Of a DNA stretch of 64,000 nt, positions 24,058 through 33,063 are shown piece after piece. The stretch comes from Streptomyces sp. JH14 (lineage in GTDB: Bacteria > Actinomycetota > Actinomycetes > Streptomycetales > Streptomycetaceae): NCBI RefSeq assembly GCF_029428675.1, contig NZ_JAJNEL010000002.1:124001-188000 (forward strand), written 5' to 3'. Within the stretch, counting starts at the first letter, position 1; each line of letters starts with the position of its first letter. A program made the position numbers and the translations under genes. A model generated the notes under the pieces. The model was not told the origin of the DNA. It saw nothing but the letters and a program-made list of their open reading frames with translations, and did no database searches.

Positions 24058-26250
24058 ATGAAAGAGGCCGGGGAGACGGGTACCGGGGCTCCGAAGGGGA
24101 AGGCCGCCCGGGAGCTGCTCGCGCAGGCCGGGCAACTGCTCGGCTCGGCGCGTGCGGTGCTGGCCGATCACACCCGCGCCGTCGACGCCGTACACGCCGC
24201 TCTCGCCCCGGTCCTCGACTCGCTGATCCGCCGCGAGCTGGCTGCCATCCCGGTCTCCCGGCTCAAGGACGTCACCGAGGGCCGGTTGCGGATCGGCGCC
24301 GTCGAGCAGGCCGGTTACACCACCGTCGGCCAGGTCCACGAGGCCAACCGGTACGAGCTCCGTCAGATCCCCGGTGTCGGTGCGCAGACCGCCGACCAGG
24401 CGCTCGCCGCCGCGGGCCAGATCGCCCACGCGGTGCGGGACACGGTCGCCGTCCGGATCGATGTGGAGGCGCCGGACGAGTCCGCCACCGACCTGATCAC
24501 GGCCCTGCACCGGCTGGTCGAGGCAGGCCCGGACGTGCGGCGGGCGGTGGACGCGGCGCGGCGGCTCGTCGGCGGGCTGGAGCCCCTGCTGGCGGAGGCC
24601 GCACCGGCGCGCGGGCGGCTGCGCATGGTGTTCACCGGACGGCAGGCCCGCGCTACGGCGCTCGCCGCCGTCGCCTCCGTGCGTGCCGTCGTCGCGGAGG
24701 CGACGGAGCGCGGACTTCCGCTGCTGTTCGGGCAGGTATCGGTCGATCTGCTGCGGGCTCCGGAGTCGGACCTCGCGGCCTGGGTCGACTTCGAGCTGCG
24801 CTCCGCCGAGTACTACAGCCTGCTCGCCGAGATGTCGGGCACCCGCCCCGACCGGGACGCCGCCGAGGGGTTCCTCCCGGCCAGGATCGCGGACCGGGTG
24901 CGGGGCCTGCGGCTCGACGACGCGCACCTGCGGGTCTCCCTGCGCGGCTACCAGTCGTTCGGCGCCCGTTTCGCACTCGCGCAGAAGCGGGTGATCCTCG
25001 GCGACGAGATGGGGCTCGGCAAGACCGTGCAGGCCATTGCCGCGCTCGCCCACCTCGCGGCACGGGGCGAGACGCACTTCCTGGTGGTGTGTCCGGCCAG
25101 CGTACTGATCAACTGGACGCGGGAGGTCCGGTCCCGTTCCACGCTGCGGGTCCTGCCGGTGCACGGCCCCGAGCGGCAGGAGGCGTTCGCCGAGTGGCAC
25201 GAGCGCGGCGGGGTCGCCCTCACCACGTTCGACGCGCTGCACACCCTGCCGGCCGCCCGGGACGGCGGGAAGCGGCCCGGCATGCTGGTCGTCGACGAGG
25301 CCCACTACGTCAAGAACCCGGCCACGCGCCGTTCGCGCGCGGTGTCCGGCTGGGCGGGGCGCACGGACCGGGTGCTCTTCCTGACGGGTACGCCGATGGA
25401 GAACCGGGTCGAGGAGTTCCGCAGCCTCGTCCGCCACCTCCAGCCCGAACTGGCCCCGTCGATCACCACCACCCACGGTGTCGCCGGATCGCACGCGTTC
25501 CGCAGGGCCGTCGCGCCGGCCTATCTGCGCCGCAACCAGGAGGACGTGCTGACCGAACTCCCGGCGCTGGTGCAGGTCGACGAGTGGGAGGAGTTCAGCG
25601 CGGCCGACCTCGACGTCTACCGCGAGGCGGTGACCGCCGGGCAGTTCATGCGGATGCGCCGGGCCGCGTACGCCCGCCCGGAGACGTCGGCGAAGCTGAA
25701 CCGGCTGCGCGAACTGGTCACGGAGGCGGCCGGCAGCGGGCTCAAGGTCGTGGTCTTCTCGTACTTCCGCGAGGTGCTCGCAACGGTCCGGGAGGCCCTG
25801 GGCGAAGGCGTGTTCGGTCCGGTCTCCGGGAGCGTTCCGGCCGTCCGGCGGCAGGAACTGATCGACGAGTTCAGTGCGGTCGACGGCCATGCGGTGCTGC
25901 TGAGCCAGATCCAGGCCGGGGGCGTCGGCCTGAACATGCAGGCCGCGTCCGTCGTCATCCTCTGCGAGCCGCAGATCAAGCCGACGATGGAGCACCAGGC
26001 CGTGGCCCGTGCCCATCGGATGGGACAGATACGTACGGTCCAGGTGCACCGGCTGCTCGCGGCGGACAGCGTCGACCAGCGGATGCTGGACATCCTGGCC
26101 CGCAAGGAGCGGCTGTTCGACGCGTACGCACGGCGCAGCGACGTCGCCGAGACGACGCCGGACGCCGTGGACGTGTCGGAGGGGAGCCTGGCCCGGCAGA
26201 TCGTCGAGGAGGAACAGCTGCGCCTCACGACGCGCGCGACGGAAGGCTGA
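24058..26250 (+). CDS. SNF2-family helicase with N-terminal helix-hairpin-helix
   Basis: ATP-dependent DNA translocase of the Swi2/Snf2 class, 730 residues. The N-terminal third contains a helix-hairpin-helix-like segment, LRQIPGVGAQTADQAL near 110, suggesting non-specific DNA binding. The SNF2 core has motif I GDEMGLGKTVQ (about 315), Ia VVCPASVLINW, motif II VVDEAHYVKN (about 411), and motif III LTGTPMENR. The C-terminal helicase domain has QAGGVGLNMQAA and motif VI HQAVARAHRMGQ (about 648). The start MKEAG (ATG 24058) is chosen because upstream in-frame sequence has no conserved character. No methylase or nuclease partner is adjacent, so a repair or chromatin role is more likely than restriction. 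Confidence 0.9.
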   Translation: MKEAGETGTGAPKGKAARELLAQAGQLLGSARAVLADHTRAVDAVHAALAPVLDSLIRRELAAIPVSRLKDVTEGRLRIGAVEQAGYTTVGQVHEANRYELRQIPGVGAQTADQALAAAGQIAHAVRDTVAVRIDVEAPDESATDLITALHRLVEAGPDVRRAVDAARRLVGGLEPLLAEAAPARGRLRMVFTGRQARATALAAVASVRAVVAEATERGLPLLFGQVSVDLLRAPESDLAAWVDFELRSAEYYSLLAEMSGTRPDRDAAEGFLPARIADRVRGLRLDDAHLRVSLRGYQSFGARFALAQKRVILGDEMGLGKTVQAIAALAHLAARGETHFLVVCPASVLINWTREVRSRSTLRVLPVHGPERQEAFAEWHERGGVALTTFDALHTLPAARDGGKRPGMLVVDEAHYVKNPATRRSRAVSGWAGRTDRVLFLTGTPMENRVEEFRSLVRHLQPELAPSITTTHGVAGSHAFRRAVAPAYLRRNQEDVLTELPALVQVDEWEEFSAADLDVYREAVTAGQFMRMRRAAYARPETSAKLNRLRELVTEAAGSGLKVVVFSYFREVLATVREALGEGVFGPVSGSVPAVRRQELIDEFSAVDGHAVLLSQIQAGGVGLNMQAASVVILCEPQIKPTMEHQAVARAHRMGQIRTVQVHRLLAADSVDQRMLDILARKERLFDAYARRSDVAETTPDAVDVSEGSLARQIVEEEQLRLTTRATEG

Positions 26251-26253
26251 CCC

Positions 26254-27261
26254 TCAGGATGTCGCGGCCTTCGGCGGGTCCGCCTTCATGTCGTGCATGT
26301 CATGCCCGTCGTGCGGATCGTAGCCCGGGACCGTGCCGTCCGGCTTGGCGACCAGCAGCAACCCGGCCATGCCCATGTCGGAGTGACTCTGCACGTGGCA
26401 GTGGTACATCCAGGCGCCCGCGCCCACGTGTTCGCCCGCGATGACCTGGAAGCCGAACGAGTCCGCCGGGCCGACGATCTTCGTGTCGATGACCCGGCTG
26501 GGATCGTCGGGGCCGGTGAGCAGGCCGGTGCGGTTGTCGGCCCAGCGGTGACCGTGGACATGGAACGTGTGGTAGTACTCGCCGTGCGTGATCATGATGA
26601 CTTCGAGCCGGTCGCCCACCGTGGCCTCGAAGTTGGGGCTCTGACCGGCCGGTGCGTTGTTGATCGTCATGTCGTTGAAGACGATCGCGATCGTCTTGTC
26701 CGGCAGGATGTCACCCTTGCGCCGGACGATCACCGGACCGTACAGCCCCTTGCGGATGCCGCCCGAGCCGTGGTCCGTCCCGACGACATGGTCGTGGTAG
26801 TGCCAGTAGCCCGCACTGCCCGGCTGCCAGGTGCCGTCCGCCCTGCGGCCCGGCGCGTGGGTGCGCCAGGTGTACGTACGGGTGCCGCCCGGTTCGACGA
26901 TGCTGTTGTTCATCCGCGTGCCGTCGCTCGCGATGTCGTAGTCGACGCCGTGCGCATGGAGGCTTGCGGCCATGTCCATGGTGTTCTCGAACTCGATGTG
27001 CAGGGTGTCGCCCTCGTTGAGTTCGATGAGCGGTCCCGGGACCGTCGCCTTGCCCTTCTCGAAGCCGTACCCCATTCGGCCATCGGCCAACTTCTCCGCA
27101 TACAGCTTCAGATGGCGCACCACCCCGCCCGCCGGTGCGGTACTCGGCCAGGGTTCCGCCGAGCTGGCTTCGACCGTTCCGAGCGACAACGATGTCACGC
27201 CGGTCGCCGCCGCAACCCCGCCTCCCACCAGGAACCGGCGGTTGAAGCTCCTGCGATCCAT
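26254..27261 (-). CDS. Two-domain small laccase (SLAC-type multicopper oxidase)
   Basis: Exported copper oxidase of 335 residues, near-identical in layout to the S. coelicolor small laccase. The Tat signal is MDRRSFNRRFLVGGG. Copper ligands appear in order: SLHAHGVDYD, GYWHYHDHVVGT, YYHTFHVHGHRW and the type 1 site YHCHVQSHSDMGM. It has only two cupredoxin domains and so must trimerise. The His/Asp-rich tail (GYDPHDGHDMHDM) may bind metal. The ATG at 27261 has GGGAG 6 nt upstream. It oxidises phenolics with O2; no dedicated copper chaperone lies next to it. Confidence 0.95.
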   Translation of the reverse strand: MDRRSFNRRFLVGGGVAAATGVTSLSLGTVEASSAEPWPSTAPAGGVVRHLKLYAEKLADGRMGYGFEKGKATVPGPLIELNEGDTLHIEFENTMDMAASLHAHGVDYDIASDGTRMNNSIVEPGGTRTYTWRTHAPGRRADGTWQPGSAGYWHYHDHVVGTDHGSGGIRKGLYGPVIVRRKGDILPDKTIAIVFNDMTINNAPAGQSPNFEATVGDRLEVIMITHGEYYHTFHVHGHRWADNRTGLLTGPDDPSRVIDTKIVGPADSFGFQVIAGEHVGAGAWMYHCHVQSHSDMGMAGLLLVAKPDGTVPGYDPHDGHDMHDMKADPPKAATS

Positions 27262-27452
27262 GTCGAACTCCCCACTGTCAGACGGGTGTTGTGGAGTCTC
27301 TCTGAGACCGTCGGGACCCAGGTGACCCCCGGCACGGGCCACGCCGTAGCCCGGGGACTTTCGTTTATCCACACTAAGGACGAAGTTCGCGCCATTGGCG
27401 CCATAGCCGTTGGCGAGTCGCGAAAAGAGGTCTAGCTTCATCGGCTGTTGCA

Positions 27453-28187
27453 GTGATCAAGCAGCCGTACCGGCACCGCAATCTGCCGGACCCGAGCAAG
27501 CCGCTCGGCTGGTACGACTGCGACCGTCCCAGGAACGAGTCCCCGAACAACGACGGCCTGGTGAATCTGCCGCCGATCACGTCCAACACCATCTGGTACT
27601 CGCCGCAGGGCGGTGGCGTGGACCACCCGCGTGACGCCGACGGAATCCCGAGCTACAAGGTGGAGGAGCAGAAGCAGCTGCTGCCGCGGCTCAAGGGCGG
27701 CGGCCAGGCCACGATGAACGGGCCGGTGTACCGGTACGACGCGGCAAGCACCAGCGCCGACAAGTGGCCCTCGTACTGGGACGGCAAGTGGTTCGTCGGT
27801 GACTTCTACGACGACACGCAGCCGCGGCACGCCGTGCTCACCGACCCGAAGACGATCGGCAAGGGCGGCATGCCGACCCAAGCCCCTGAAGAACCGTCCG
27901 GGGCGAACTTCCAGTCCATCAGGTTGTGGATGCCGTCCGCCCCGACCGGGATGATGACTGTGTCCGCGTACGCGAGGTACGGGGTGGTGGACCAGCACTA
28001 CTCGATCTACCGCAACGGTGTCCTGCTGAACGAGTTCGACAACAACGGCGGACAGGTCTTCGAACCGCCGCGGGGCGACGACCCGGGCACCGACGGCCGG
28101 CGTTACTCGTCCGGCTACATCGGACTCCAGGTCCACAGCACCTCGGACGTGATCTCGTACCGCGGCATCCGGGTCAAGGAGCTGTAG
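27453..28187 (+). pseudogene. Remnant of a PQQ-type sugar dehydrogenase / DUF1080 fusion gene
   Basis: The frame opens in the middle of a domain: IKQPYRHRNLPDPSKPLGWYD, NTIWYSPQGGGVDHPRD and TMNGPVYRYDAASTSADKWP are internal blocks of large secreted PQQ-dependent sugar (glucose/sorbosone-type) dehydrogenases. After GKGG (about residue 138) it jumps to a different domain whose end, SSGYIGLQVHSTSDVISYRG, is the C-terminus of a DUF1080 (3-keto-disaccharide hydrolase) domain. The parent proteins are many hundreds of residues longer, with a signal peptide and intervening domains. The 244 residues here have no signal peptide, and the GTG start has no Shine-Dalgarno. I read it as 5' loss plus internal in-frame deletion, abutting the laccase promoter. 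Confidence 0.75.
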
Positions 28188-28201
28188 CCGCTCAGGCGGA
28201 G

Positions 28202-29281
28202 TCAGGTGGCCGCGGCCGCATGCTGAGGCATGTGATCGCGGTCCTGCGGGTGCCGGTGGCACCACACCAGGAACACGGTGCAGGAGACCAGCGACCATCC
28301 GGCGAGCACCAGGTACGGGAAGACCCGCTGGTGACCGTGGTAGTAGACGGCGGCGTGCTGGGCGTTGACCGAGGCGCCCGGGGGGAGCCAGCGGCCGATG
28401 AAGCCGAGAACCGACGGCAGGAGCGGCCAGGACACCGCACCGCCCGAGGACGGGTTGCCCAGCAGCACCATCAGTCCCCAGGTGGGAATCATCGCCCAGC
28501 GCCCCATCAGGGCGTTGAACATGGTGAAGACCATGCCGGTGGTGAACATGGTGAGGGAGAGGATCATCCACGACTGGAGGAACGGCAGCTTGACGGAGCT
28601 GAGCAGCCAGTCCACCACGGCGGTGATCGCGAACCCGCCGAGCAGGGCGTAGGCGGCGGTGAACCCCATCCGGTCCAGGGGCGGCAGCGCCTTGGCGTGC
28701 ACACTCAGCTGGATGGCGCCGAGGAATCCGATGATCACCGCGGCGAGCGAGATGTAGAAGAGGGCGAGGCCGCGCGGGTCGCCCCGCTGCAGCGGCTTCA
28801 CGTCCGTGACCTTGACCTGCACATGGGCCGCTTCCCCCACTTTCAGGCTGGACTCGGCGAGCAGCTGGGCGACGGAGGCCCCGGACGCACTCGCGATGTC
28901 CAGGCCGACCCCGCCGTTCTCGGACCGCAGGATGGCGAAGACCTTCTGCTCCTCCAGTGCGGTGCGTGCTTCTGCTTCGGTGGCGTACTCATGGAGCACC
29001 AGCGAGGTATCCAGCACGTCCTCCAGGCGGCCGAGGAAGAGCTTGGCCCGCGCGGTGTCGAGGTCGCCGACCGCGGCGGCCGGAATGTTGCGCGGGGTCG
29101 GGTTGGCCATCGCGTACGTGTAGGAGCCGGCGAAGAGCCCGGCGGCGGCCGCGATGATGAACAGGAGTACGACAGCCGGAAGATACGGGGACGCCTTGAA
29201 CTCCGCCCACCGGTCACCGCGGGCCGGGGGCCGGCCACGTTCCCCGTGCGGGGTGACGGGCTCCAGGTCGGGCGCGCTCAT
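28202..29281 (-). CDS. DUF3533-type multipass membrane protein
   Basis: Integral membrane protein of 359 residues in the ABC-2/DUF3533 (SNG1/YhgE-like) class. There is one N-terminal helix (LPAVVLLFIIAAAAGLFAG), then an extracytoplasmic domain of about 120 residues (VGDLDTARAKLFLGRLED, VAQLLAESSL). About five helices follow from ALFYISLAAVIIGFLGA to the C-terminus. The start codon overlaps the stop of the LigD-type polymerase gene (ATGA), so the two are co-translated although functionally unrelated on present knowledge. The ligand or cargo is unknown. Confidence 0.82.
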   Translation of the reverse strand: MSAPDLEPVTPHGERGRPPARGDRWAEFKASPYLPAVVLLFIIAAAAGLFAGSYTYAMANPTPRNIPAAAVGDLDTARAKLFLGRLEDVLDTSLVLHEYATEAEARTALEEQKVFAILRSENGGVGLDIASASGASVAQLLAESSLKVGEAAHVQVKVTDVKPLQRGDPRGLALFYISLAAVIIGFLGAIQLSVHAKALPPLDRMGFTAAYALLGGFAITAVVDWLLSSVKLPFLQSWMILSLTMFTTGMVFTMFNALMGRWAMIPTWGLMVLLGNPSSGGAVSWPLLPSVLGFIGRWLPPGASVNAQHAAVYYHGHQRVFPYLVLAGWSLVSCTVFLVWCHRHPQDRDHMPQHAAAAT

Positions 29282-30309
29282 TCCTCCCCGTCCTCGTCGT
29301 GCCGGGCGCGGCTCGGCTGGACCCGCTTCGGTTCGCCGGGCATCTTCGGGTACTCCGGCGGGTAGGGCATGTCGCCGAGCCCGCGCTCCTGCTCGTCGCG
29401 GTCCGCCAGTTCCAGCAGACCGTCGAGCCGGAACGCGTGGTCGTCCATGTCCGCGTGCACATCACCCACGTCCGCGTAGCGTTTCGGCATGGTCCTGATG
29501 TCGAAGTCGCGCGGTTCGGCGTCGTCGATCTCGTCCCAGCGCAGGGGTGCGGAGACCGGGGCATGCGGGCTGGGCCGTACGGAGTAGGCGGAGGCGATCG
29601 TCCGGTCGCGGGCCGTCTGGTTGAAGTCGACGAAGATGCGTTCGCCGCGCTCCTCCTTCCACCAGGCGGTGGTCACCCGGTCCGGCATCCGGCGTTCCAG
29701 TTCGCGTCCGGCGGCGATGGCGGCTCGGCGGACCTCGGTGAACGTCCAGCGGGGTTCGATCGGTACGAAGACATGGATGCCGCGGCCGCCGGACGTTTTG
29801 GGCCAGCCGCGCAGCCCGTGTTCGTCGAGGACGGCCCGCAGCTCGTGGGCGGCGGTGACCGCGTCCGCGTAGTCCGTGCCGGGCTGCGGATCGAGGTCGA
29901 TGCGCAGCTCGTCGGGGTGGTCGGTGTCGGCGCTCCGTACCGGCCAGGGGTGGAAGGTGAGCGTGCCGAGGTTGGCCGCCCACAGGACGGCGGCGAGTTC
30001 GGTGGGGCAGACCTCGTCGGCGGGCCGGCCGCTGGGGAACGTGATCCGGGCGGTGGGGATCCAGTCGGGAAGGTTCTTCGGGGCGCGCTTCTGGTAGAAG
30101 AAGTCGCCGTCGAGGCCGTCCACGAAGCGCTGGAGGGTGGTCGGCCTGTCGCGCAGGGCGCGGGTGATCCCGCCGCCCACGGAGAGGAAGTACTCGGCGA
30201 CGTCCCTCTTCGTGTAGCCCTTCTCCGGGAAGTACACCTTGTCAGGGCTGGACAGCCGTACCGCCCGCCCGCCCGCATCCAGTTCCACCGCTGTTCCCGC
30301 TGCGCCCAT
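29278..30309 (-). CDS. ligD: LigD-type DNA polymerase/primase (NHEJ PolDom)
   Basis: Stand-alone polymerase domain of bacterial NHEJ ligase D, 343 residues, of the archaeo-eukaryotic primase fold. It adds nucleotides to broken ends before ligation. The start region SSPDKVYFPEKGYTKRDVAEY is diagnostic. The metal-binding pair is in ELRIDLDPQPG (Asp138, Asp140), followed by KTSGGRGIHVFVPI (conserved Ser/His) and the third Asp in IFVDFNQTARD. There is no ligase or phosphoesterase domain in this chain. A separate ATP-dependent ligase is encoded divergently 75 nt away, and no ku gene is in the window. Confidence 0.93.
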   Translation of the reverse strand: MGAAGTAVELDAGGRAVRLSSPDKVYFPEKGYTKRDVAEYFLSVGGGITRALRDRPTTLQRFVDGLDGDFFYQKRAPKNLPDWIPTARITFPSGRPADEVCPTELAAVLWAANLGTLTFHPWPVRSADTDHPDELRIDLDPQPGTDYADAVTAAHELRAVLDEHGLRGWPKTSGGRGIHVFVPIEPRWTFTEVRRAAIAAGRELERRMPDRVTTAWWKEERGERIFVDFNQTARDRTIASAYSVRPSPHAPVSAPLRWDEIDDAEPRDFDIRTMPKRYADVGDVHADMDDHAFRLDGLLELADRDEQERGLGDMPYPPEYPKMPGEPKRVQPSRARHDEDGEE

Positions 30310-30384
30310 GGGGCCACGCTAGGCCGGGCTCACATATGCCGCATATCGGAAGCCTCATGGAGATATCCGGGTAAGAATCGCTGC

Positions 30385-31446
30385 ATGGATCTGCCGGTGA
30401 TGCCGCCCGTGAAGCCGATGCTCGCCAAGTCCGTGTCCAAGATCCCGCCCGGAATGCAGTACGAGGCCAAATGGGACGGCTTCCGGGCGATCGTGCACCG
30501 CGACGGCGACGAGGTGGTGATCGGCAGCCGCACCGGCAAGCCGCTCACCCGCTACTTCCCCGAGCTGATCACGGCAGTTCGGGAGAATCTGCCGCCGCGC
30601 TGTGTGATCGACGGGGAGATCGTCGTCGTGCACGAGGGACGGCTGGACTTCGACCGGCTCAGCGAGCGCATCCACCCGGCCGATTCACGGGTGCGGCTGC
30701 TGGCCGAACAGACCCCGGCCAGCCTGGTCGCCTTCGACATCCTCGCGGTGGGCGACGACTCCCTGCTGAGTACCCGGCAGGCGGACCGGCGCGCGGTGCT
30801 GGAAGCGGCGTTGTCCGGTGCCTCGGCCCCCGTCCATCTCGCCCCCGCGACCACGGACCCGGCCGTCGCCCAGCAGTGGTTCGAGCGGTACGAAGGGGCC
30901 GGGCTCGACGGTGTCGTCGCCAAACCGCTCGATCTGCCGTACCGCCCCGACGCCCGCGTCATGTACAAAATCAAGCACGAGCGGACCGCCGACTGTGTGG
31001 TGGCGGGCTACCGCTACCACAAGAGCGGCCCGATCGTCGGCTCGCTACTGCTCGGCCTGTACGACTCCGGGGGCGCCCTGCAGCACGTCGGGGTGTGCGC
31101 CGCCTTCCCGATGAAGCGCCGCGAGGAGCTGGTGGCGGAGCTGGAGCCGGTGCGGACCGATTTCGCCGACCACCCGTGGGCGGCCTGGGCCGACACCACC
31201 GCGCACGAGAGCGCCCGGCTGCCCGGTGCGCAGAGCCGCTGGTCCGGGAAGAAGGACCAGTCCTGGGTGGCGCTGCGTCCGGAGCGGGTGTGCGAGGTGG
31301 CGTACGACCATATGGAGGGCGACCGGTTCCGGCACACCGCCCAGTTCCGCCGGTGGCGGCCGGACCGCGCCCCCGGCGGCTGCACGTACGCGCAGCTGGA
31401 AGAGGTGGTGCGGTACGACCTGGCCGAGGTGCTGTCAGCCCGCTGA
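30385..31446 (+). CDS. ATP-dependent DNA ligase (LigC/LigD ligase-domain type)
   Basis: Joins DNA nicks using ATP; 353 residues. The adenylated lysine is Lys29 in EAKWDGFR (motif I). Other nucleotidyltransferase motifs are IGSRTGKPLTRYFPE, CVIDGEIVVV (III), LVAFDILAV (IIIa), LDGVVAKPLDLPY (IV) and MYKIKHERTADCVV (V). An OB fold with GSLLLGLYDSGG and RYLxxxR-like elements completes it. The ATG at 30385 follows closely on a TAAGAAT box. It is divergent from the LigD-type polymerase gene, so the two likely form a split NHEJ pair. Confidence 0.93.
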   Translation: MDLPVMPPVKPMLAKSVSKIPPGMQYEAKWDGFRAIVHRDGDEVVIGSRTGKPLTRYFPELITAVRENLPPRCVIDGEIVVVHEGRLDFDRLSERIHPADSRVRLLAEQTPASLVAFDILAVGDDSLLSTRQADRRAVLEAALSGASAPVHLAPATTDPAVAQQWFERYEGAGLDGVVAKPLDLPYRPDARVMYKIKHERTADCVVAGYRYHKSGPIVGSLLLGLYDSGGALQHVGVCAAFPMKRREELVAELEPVRTDFADHPWAAWADTTAHESARLPGAQSRWSGKKDQSWVALRPERVCEVAYDHMEGDRFRHTAQFRRWRPDRAPGGCTYAQLEEVVRYDLAEVLSAR

Positions 31447-31860
31447 CGCCGGCTCCGTCGGTGTGGCACAGGGGTCGTCTCCCGGGCTGGGGTCCGGCGA
31501 CGGCGAGTCCGTGGCACCTGCCGGGTCGGGCGACGGGGTGTCCGTGGGGCAGCCGGGGTCCGTACCGGGGTCGGGTTCCGAGGTGCTGGGGTCGGGATCG
31601 GGGGTCGTCCCGGGGTCGGGATCGGCCGAACCGCTCTCGGTCGGGTCCGGATCCGCCGAACCGCTCTCGGTCGGGTCGGGGCTGCCCGGGTCGGTGGAGG
31701 TGCTCGGGTCCGGCGAGGCGGAGCCGGTCAGCGAGAGCTCCAATGTGGTGCTGAACGACGCCCAGACTTACGTGACGACGATCAACGACCCTGGCAGCGC
31801 CGCCCCCGACGCGGGCAGACTGCTGTCGCAGTACTGGCACTCGGCGGCCCAGTAGCCACT
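31435..31860 (-). pseudogene. Asp-Pro-rich low-complexity frame with an in-frame stop
   Basis: One minus-strand phase reads from about 31860 to 31435 and is interrupted only by a TAA at 31768-31770. Before the stop it reads YWAAECQYCDSS...PGSLIVVT. After the stop it continues VWASFSTTLELSLTG and then a repetitive tail of SPDP, DPTESGSADP and PDPDPSTSE units ending at 31435. The tail looks like a wall- or surface-spanning linker. A TTG at 31743 would be the only start after the stop. It may be a decayed secreted protein, or chance openness in GC-rich repeat DNA; no family is recognised. Confidence 0.3.
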
Positions 31861-31969
31861 GCCGGGTGCGTCACGGAAGGCATGGTGGGGCCAGGCTCCT
31901 GGTGGAGGTGACCCCATCAGGGCGTGCGTACCCAGCGCGGAACGGGAACCTCCTGCGCTGCGGCCGGGG
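31447..31969. other. 523-nt gap without a well-supported gene
   Basis: It contains the Asp-Pro-rich interrupted frame and the 30-bp repeat described separately. The rest, 31861-31969, shows no coding signal on either strand and no strong terminator hairpin between the converging ligase and MASE1 genes. Confidence 0.45.
31620..31679. repeat. Two tandem copies of a 30-bp unit
   Basis: GATCGGCCGAACCGCTCTCG with its 10-bp continuation (31620-31649) is repeated at 31650-31679 with two mismatches. On the minus strand each copy encodes DPTESGSADP. Confidence 0.85.
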
Positions 31970-33004
31970 CTACGGCTGACCGTCGTCGGTCGAGCCGCAC
32001 GGGTCCTCGGGGCCGTCGGGGTCGTCGGACGTCTGCCACTGGTCGCTGACCACACGGTCCGGCAGGGCTGCCACCACGTCGTTGAGCCGCGCGCAGAGCC
32101 GCTTGATCTGCTCGTGGGTGCGGTTCCGCTCGGTGATGACCGCCGCGAGCAGAAGCGCGGTCAGCGCGGTGGCCCCGTTGAAGGCCTGAAGCGTGACCAT
32201 GTTGGTCAAGAGGTCCTCATGGGCGAACGGGCCCTCCCCGCGGTTGGCGGCCAGGATCGCCAGTGTGGAGACCCCCAGTGCGCACGACGCAGCACCGGCG
32301 CGCTCGAAGCCGAACGCGGCCCAGATCAGGAACGGGAAGACGAGGAAGAGCAAGGAGGCGCTGCGGCTGCCGGTCGCCAGGAGCGTGACGGCAAGGGTAC
32401 CGATCAGCAGGGCCGCCGCTTCGGCCCACCGCCGGAGTGCCACACCCCGTGGCCACCGCGCCTCGCGCAGGACGAGCAGAAACGGCGCGACGACCAGTAC
32501 GCCCATGGCGTCCCCCGTCCACCACACCGACCAGGTGGGCCAGAAGTCGCCCGCGGGCACGGCGCCGGAGAGCACGAGCACGCTGCTGCCGACGGAGGAG
32601 CTGACGAGCATCCCGCCCAGGGCGCCCAGGAAGACCAGTGCCAGCGCGTCGCGCAGCCGGTCCAGGTCGTTGTGGAACCCCGCACGCCGCAGCAGCAAGT
32701 AGGAGCAGACCGGCGCAAGCGTGTTGCCCGCCGCGATGGCCAGGACGGTGAGAGCCGTCGGACCGATGGCGACATTGGCGAGAAAGGCGCCGAGCGCGAT
32801 ACCCGGCCAGACCCGGAGTCCGAAGACGAGCAGGCCGGCCAGTGCGATGCCGGTCGGGGGCCAGAGCGGTGTGACCTGTCCGCGCACCAGTTGCTCGAGC
32901 AGGCCCAGCCGGGCAGCACCGTAGTAGACGGCGGCGACGGCGAGGATCAGTAGGGTCACGGCCGCGCTGTGCCGGAGATTCCGATCGGTCACCACGGCAG
33001 CCAT
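31970..33004 (-). CDS. MASE1-domain membrane sensor
   Basis: Membrane protein of 344 residues consisting almost entirely of a MASE1 sensory domain of about eight helices. The domain shows LGLLEQLVRGQVTPLWPPTGIALAGLLVFG, VWPGIALGAFLANVAIG and a Trp-rich DFWPTWSVWWTGDAMGVLVVAP, all MASE1 hallmarks. The short cytoplasmic tail (ERNRTHEQIKRLCARLND) is helical, with no kinase or cyclase domain. The ATG at 33004 has AGGTGG 6 nt upstream. A TTG at 33067 overlapping the phosphatase stop (TTGA) is an alternative start. It follows directly on the SpoIIE phosphatase gene, and the two probably act as one split receptor. Confidence 0.85.
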   Translation of the reverse strand: MAAVVTDRNLRHSAAVTLLILAVAAVYYGAARLGLLEQLVRGQVTPLWPPTGIALAGLLVFGLRVWPGIALGAFLANVAIGPTALTVLAIAAGNTLAPVCSYLLLRRAGFHNDLDRLRDALALVFLGALGGMLVSSSVGSSVLVLSGAVPAGDFWPTWSVWWTGDAMGVLVVAPFLLVLREARWPRGVALRRWAEAAALLIGTLAVTLLATGSRSASLLFLVFPFLIWAAFGFERAGAASCALGVSTLAILAANRGEGPFAHEDLLTNMVTLQAFNGATALTALLLAAVITERNRTHEQIKRLCARLNDVVAALPDRVVSDQWQTSDDPDGPEDPCGSTDDGQP

Positions 33005-33063
33005 CAGACACCACCTGGAAGGGCCCTCCCAGCGAGGACGCGCCGGAGAGGAAACGGGCGTAC

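Noticed and set aside
29278..30309. Complete LigD with ligase and phosphoesterase domains
   Set aside because: The chain ends after the polymerase domain; the ligase is a separate divergent gene and no phosphoesterase is encoded.
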